From Streptomyces sp. NBC_01465 (GTDB lineage Bacteria > Actinomycetota > Actinomycetes > Streptomycetales > Streptomycetaceae): 64,000 nt of DNA. The position numbers and the translations under genes were made by a program. Below the pieces are notes generated by a model, which did not search any database, had not been told where the DNA came from, and saw nothing but the letters and a program-made list of their open reading frames with translations. Location: positions 2,046,001-2,110,000 of the forward strand of contig NZ_CP109467.1 in the NCBI RefSeq assembly GCF_036227325.1. The letters run 5' to 3'. Positions 60,620 to 64,000 of the stretch are shown here, piece after piece. Positions within the stretch are counted from its first letter, which is position 1. The number at the start of each line of letters is the position of its first letter.

Positions 60620-61451
60620 CGGGGCATTCAAGCATCAGCGCCTCCCAGGCCTCGGGGCCGCCCGGCAGGGGCCAGGTCCGGGTGGGTCCGGGGTCGCCGG
60701 GCATCGCCGCGGCGGCCCGCCCGAATCCCCGTACGACGGCGTCGAGTTGGTGGGATTCCCCCGCGGCCGCGAGACGCTCGGTGAGCTGCTCGTGGTACGC
60801 GGTCATCGCTCCGAGATCGGCGGCCAGGCGCGCCGCGCCCGTCGCGCGGGCCAGCACCAGGCAGGGCGGCTCGGCCCCCTCGGCGAGGGCGGCGGCGGCC
60901 CGGTCGTGGCCGTCGAGCAGCAGCCAGCCGTCGAGGAACTCGGCCCACCAGAGGAGGACGGGCGCGAGTGTCCCGTCGCGGGCGGCTTTGCGGTACGCCT
61001 TCACGCGGGGCGCGTCGAGGGGTGGGAGCGGGCGCAGGGGGAGGACGCCGTTCCAGCCGTCGGCGTCGTCGAAGTGCGCGGTGGGCCACTCCTCGACGAG
61101 GTCGGCGGTCCAGACGTACGGCGGAAAGCTGCGGCGGGCGAGGGTCCAGCGGCCGTCGTGGAGCGGCCCGTGCGCGGAGGAGTCGAGCCAACGGGCGTAC
61201 TGGTGAAGCCAGTTGGCGCCGCCGCGCATCGCGGCGGCGCGCACGGGAGGGAACGGCGACCGGAAGCCGGAATGGCGGCGGATCGCGGTGTCACCGTGCC
61301 CGGCGGGCACCCGAGCGGCCAGCACGGGACGCCCGCCCTGCCGCAACAGGAGCCGCCCGTCGCCCGCCGACTGCCAGTGGAGCGGGGGCGGGCCGGGCCG
61401 CCCGGCGACCTCCAGAAGCAGCTCGCCGCGGATCAGTTCGGACCTCTTCAC
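60612..61451 (-). CDS. Conserved actinobacterial protein of unknown function
   Basis: 279 residues from GTG 61451, soluble. A beta-rich N-terminus (PLHWQSAGDGRLLLRQGGRPV) is followed by WLHQYARWLDSSAHGPLHDGRWTL and a central LLWWAEFLDGWLLLDGHDRAAAAL. The LDGHDR motif recalls the core of ParB/Srx-type nucleotide-binding folds, but similarity is slight. It overlaps the PhzF gene by a few nucleotides and is likely co-transcribed. Confidence 0.65.
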   Translation of the reverse strand: MKRSELIRGELLLEVAGRPGPPPLHWQSAGDGRLLLRQGGRPVLAARVPAGHGDTAIRRHSGFRSPFPPVRAAAMRGGANWLHQYARWLDSSAHGPLHDGRWTLARRSFPPYVWTADLVEEWPTAHFDDADGWNGVLPLRPLPPLDAPRVKAYRKAARDGTLAPVLLWWAEFLDGWLLLDGHDRAAAALAEGAEPPCLVLARATGAARLAADLGAMTAYHEQLTERLAAAGESHQLDAVVRGFGRAAAAMPGDPGPTRTWPLPGGPEAWEALMLECPGE

Positions 61452-61539
61452 GGGCCCAGGCTAGGCGCGCCCAACAGGTCACGTCACGGGCGAGCCACCG
61501 CGCAAGGCGGCCGCGCGGGCGCACCAAGAACACACGGCG

Positions 61540-61570
61540 GGGCCGCACCGCATTGCGCGCGGTGCGGCCC
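61540..61570 (-). terminator. Terminator downstream of the HtaA gene
   Basis: 12-bp perfect stem (61540-61551 with 61559-61570), 7-nt loop, 19 nt past the stop codon at 61590. Confidence 0.8.
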
Positions 61571-61589
61571 TGCTGCGTACGGGAGTTGA

Positions 61590-62978
61590 TCAGGCGTTCG
61601 TACGGCGGCGGCGTGTCGCCAGGACCACGCCCGCGCCTGCCGCCGCGATCGCGCCCGCCGCGCCCAGCAGTGCGCCTGCCGGGGTCTCCGCGCCCGTCTC
61701 GGCCAGCTCGCCCGAGCCGCCGACCGTGCCTGCGCCGCCGGTGGTCGAGGAGCCCGTGGTCGGCGTGGCCGTGGCCGTGGTGCCGCCCTGCGGGAGCGTC
61801 GCGTCCTCCGAGAGGGTCAGGGCCACCGTGACCGGGTCGATGGCGTCGCCCGCCTTGTAGATCGAGCCCGTGGTGTCGTTGGCGAACTGGGCCGCGCCCG
61901 CCGCCGTGAACTTCGCCGGGACGTTCTTCAGCTGGATGACGTCCTTGACCGCCGTGTAGCTCGCCTTGGAGAGGTCGAGCGACGCGAACTTCACGTCCTG
62001 GTTGGTGCCCTTGGGGGTCGTGACGTCCGCGCTCAGCGTGCCCTTGGTGCCGTTGGCCGCGATCCGTACGTCCGAGAGCTTGATGTCGAGGCCGTGGGCC
62101 TTGTAGACGAACTGGACACTGCCGCCGAAGGACGCGTTGACCGTCTTCTTCGCCGAGTCGGCCGTGGCCTTGGCGAGCGGGAAGTCGAAGCCGTTCGCGT
62201 TCTTCTTCACGCCGGAGGCGAGCTTGATCTCGCCGCCGCTGAGGATGTACGTACGGAAGGACTCCTTGACGCCCCAGGACAGCTTGCCGTCCACCACCGT
62301 GCCGGGGGCGGTGGTCGGCGTCGCGGAGGCGGTCGCCGAGGGCTTGGTCGTCGGGGTCTTGCTGGGGGCCGGCGGCGTGACCGACGGGGTCGGGGACGGC
62401 GTCGTCTCCGGGGCGGGCGCGGTGACCGTGAGCGGGTCGCCCGCCGCGCCGGTGTAGCGGCCGCCGCCACCGAGGGCCGTGTCCGCCTCCGCGGTCAGCT
62501 TGGTGGTCATGTTGGTCATCGCGCGGTCGACCGTGACGGAGGCGAACGGGACGTCGTCCTCGGTCTTGCCGCTCTTCGTGACGTCCGCCGTGACGGTGGA
62601 GGTGCCGCTGTTGAACTTGAAGTCGGAGAGCTTGACGTCGAAGCCGTGCGCGGTGGAGGTGAACTGCACGCTGCCCTTGAAGGCGAGGGCGACGGCGTGG
62701 GTGTCCGTGTCGTACGTGCCCTCACCGGCCGTGAACGTGAACGCCCCGTTGTTCGCGGCCTGTTCGGCGCCGTCCGCGACGGTGACCTTGCCCGCGGCGA
62801 TCCCCGTCACATACGTGCGGTAGGACTCCTTGATGCCCCACGTCAGCTTGTAGTCCTTCAGCGGGGCGGGCGCCGCGGCCGCCGGGGTGATCACGAGGGC
62901 GGTGGCTCCCAGGGCGGTCGCGGTGGCGACGGCTGCCGCGAGGGCTATGGGACGGCGGCGGCTGCGGTGGGCGGACAT
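61590..62978 (-). CDS. Cell-wall HtaA-domain haem-binding protein with LAETG sorting signal
   Basis: 462 residues: signal peptide (RRRPIALAAAVATATALGATAL ... AAAA), HtaA domain 1 (about 48-200, LTWGIKESYRTYVTG), a Thr/Pro linker, HtaA domain 2 (about 240-400, LSWGVKESFRTYIL), then LAETG at 425-429, a hydrophobic helix and RRRR. HtaA domains bind haem or haemoglobin; LAxTG is the class E sortase motif, so it is covalently attached to peptidoglycan. Start at ATG 62978 (AGGAG upstream). It follows another HtaA gene after 43 nt. Confidence 0.92.
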   Translation of the reverse strand: MSAHRSRRRPIALAAAVATATALGATALVITPAAAAPAPLKDYKLTWGIKESYRTYVTGIAAGKVTVADGAEQAANNGAFTFTAGEGTYDTDTHAVALAFKGSVQFTSTAHGFDVKLSDFKFNSGTSTVTADVTKSGKTEDDVPFASVTVDRAMTNMTTKLTAEADTALGGGGRYTGAAGDPLTVTAPAPETTPSPTPSVTPPAPSKTPTTKPSATASATPTTAPGTVVDGKLSWGVKESFRTYILSGGEIKLASGVKKNANGFDFPLAKATADSAKKTVNASFGGSVQFVYKAHGLDIKLSDVRIAANGTKGTLSADVTTPKGTNQDVKFASLDLSKASYTAVKDVIQLKNVPAKFTAAGAAQFANDTTGSIYKAGDAIDPVTVALTLSEDATLPQGGTTATATPTTGSSTTGGAGTVGGSGELAETGAETPAGALLGAAGAIAAAGAGVVLATRRRRTNA

Positions 62979-63021
62979 GGTCAGGGGTCTCCTAGGAAGT
63001 GTCATGACGGGGGGGTGGGTG

Positions 63022-64000
63022 TCAGTTCTGCTGAACGGTGCGGCGCTTGCGCGCCACGAGGATTCCGGCGACGGCTGCGGCCAGGGCCAGCGCGCCGGCG
63101 CCGATCGCGAGGTACGTAGTGGTGGAGGACGAGGAGTCGGCGACCGTGGCCGCGGCCACCGTCTTCGCCTTCGTCTTCGCCTCGGGTGTGGGGGTCGGAT
63201 CGCTGCCCAGGTCCGGGAGGGCGGGCAGCTGGGCCGTCTTGTCGAGGGCCACGGCGAGCGAGAGCGGATCCATGTCCGTGCCCGCCTTGTACATGGACCC
63301 GAAGAGCTTCGCGCCGTCGGCGGTGAGCTTCGTCGGCGCCTCGGTGACGGTCAACAGGCCGTTCTTCGGAGCCAGTTCACCGGCCGCGAAGGTGATCAGC
63401 GGGGTACCGGACGAGGAGAGCGTTCCCGTGCCGCCCTTCACCGCGATGGTGATCTTCGACAGCGTGACGTCGAGGTGTGCGCCCGTGAAGCGGACGGAGC
63501 CGGTGAAGTCTGCGGCCAGGGTCTGCTTCTTCTGGTCGTACGTCCCCTTGCCCTGCGGGAAGCGGAACAGCGCCCCGCCGTCCTGCGCCCCGTCGGCCAG
63601 GGTCCACTTCCCCTGGGCGATGGACCCGGTGACGTACTCGCGGAACGTGCGGCGCACGCCCCAGTCGACGGCGGCGTTCTGGATCGCGCCCGCTGTTGAG
63701 GAAGCCGTGGCCTTGGGGGTGGGCGTCGGCGTCGGCTTCTTGGTGGCCGGGCCCTTCGTGTCCACGGAGAGGCTCACCGGGTCGAGTACCGTACCGGCCG
63801 TGTAGTAACCGGCGAAGGCCTTGGCGCCCTGCGAAGTGAGCGTCGCCGGGATGTTGTTGAGGGCGATCGGGGTGGTGCCGCCCTTCATGTTGATCCCGGA
63901 CACGGCGAGCGCGGCGAGCGGGACCTGGTAGGCCGTGGTGACCTTGCCCGTCCCCTTGGCCTTGCTCGTCATGTCGGCGAAGAGCGTGCCGCTGCCGCCG
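63022..64000 (-). CDS. HtaA-domain protein, partial (5' end beyond window)
   Basis: Minus-strand frame open to the right edge; 326 residues visible. It contains the end of one HtaA domain (SGTLFADMTSK ... VSGINM), a Lys/Thr/Pro linker, a full HtaA domain beginning VDWGVRRTFREYVTG, then a C-terminal hydrophobic helix (YLAIGAGALALAAAVAGILV) and basic tail. Unlike its neighbour there is no LAxTG before the helix, so it is probably kept as a membrane-anchored haem-relay protein while the other is wall-linked. The ATG at 63972 is internal. Confidence 0.88.
   Translation of the reverse strand, partial: GGSGTLFADMTSKAKGTGKVTTAYQVPLAALAVSGINMKGGTTPIALNNIPATLTSQGAKAFAGYYTAGTVLDPVSLSVDTKGPATKKPTPTPTPKATASSTAGAIQNAAVDWGVRRTFREYVTGSIAQGKWTLADGAQDGGALFRFPQGKGTYDQKKQTLAADFTGSVRFTGAHLDVTLSKITIAVKGGTGTLSSSGTPLITFAAGELAPKNGLLTVTEAPTKLTADGAKLFGSMYKAGTDMDPLSLAVALDKTAQLPALPDLGSDPTPTPEAKTKAKTVAAATVADSSSSTTTYLAIGAGALALAAAVAGILVARKRRTVQQN

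Noticed and set aside
1..64000. CRISPR arrays, tRNA or rRNA genes
   Set aside because: No regularly spaced repeats and no cloverleaf or rRNA sequence was recognised on reading; a covariance-model scan would be needed to be certain.

Overview
The window is chromosomal DNA from a Streptomyces-type actinomycete. It is very GC-rich with third-position GC bias, GTG/TTG starts are common, many genes overlap by 4 nt (GTGA/ATGA), and the gene set is typical: MalEFG with MalR-type regulators, GlnE beside a GlnA2-like enzyme, SARP regulators, the F420 enzyme NpdG, group II truncated haemoglobin and HtaA cell-wall haem proteins. From memory, the order mal locus - glnE - glnA2 - nadE - panB - map resembles the SCO22xx region of S. 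coelicolor; this was not checked.

Layout. 1-3.6 kb: a nucleotidyltransferase (AbiEii-like) coupled to a duplicated-domain partner, an esterase, a uridine-kinase-like protein and a HEAT-like fragment. 3.7-5.1 kb: an intact IS256-family element with 8-bp target duplication. 5.1-6.4 kb: about 1.3 kb without a credible gene, full of palindromes and bounded by 91-bp imperfect inverted arms. 6.4-8.5 kb: three-gene YbjQ-like operon. 8.6-17.5 kb: maltose/maltodextrin locus with two MalR-like repressors and two GH13 alpha-glucosidases flanking malEFG. 17.6-28.2 kb: PAP2 protein, glnE, secreted PIG-L deacetylase, glnA2-like gene, FMN glutamate-synthase-like protein and a DUF3105/DUF305 pair. 28.3-33.7 kb: secreted S53 protease, amino-acid permease, NAD+ synthase.

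33.8-42.1 kb is the most unusual region. A stand-alone SARP-type regulator and a MacB-like ABC pair lie beside a 66-residue peptide gene (four Cys, AxA cleavage motif, no hydrophobic signal). Divergent from it is a tightly coupled operon for a MauE-like redox membrane protein, a membrane-anchored CxxC thioredoxin, an ABC exporter and an S26 signal peptidase. Together they look like a self-contained system to oxidise, export and cleave a small disulfide-bonded peptide. No lanthipeptide or other RiPP-modifying enzyme is present.

42.1-58.1 kb: MFS exporters (one with a TetR regulator and a clear operator), panB, a DrrAB-type exporter, a large SARP/NB-ARC/TPR regulator, an M50 protease, F420 and globin redox genes. 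58.1-64 kb: methionine aminopeptidase, then a haem-iron locus: haem oxygenase under a promoter with an iron box, and two HtaA-domain surface proteins, one ending in a LAETG sortase signal. Many convergent neighbours overlap at their stop codons. No tRNA, rRNA or CRISPR array was recognised.
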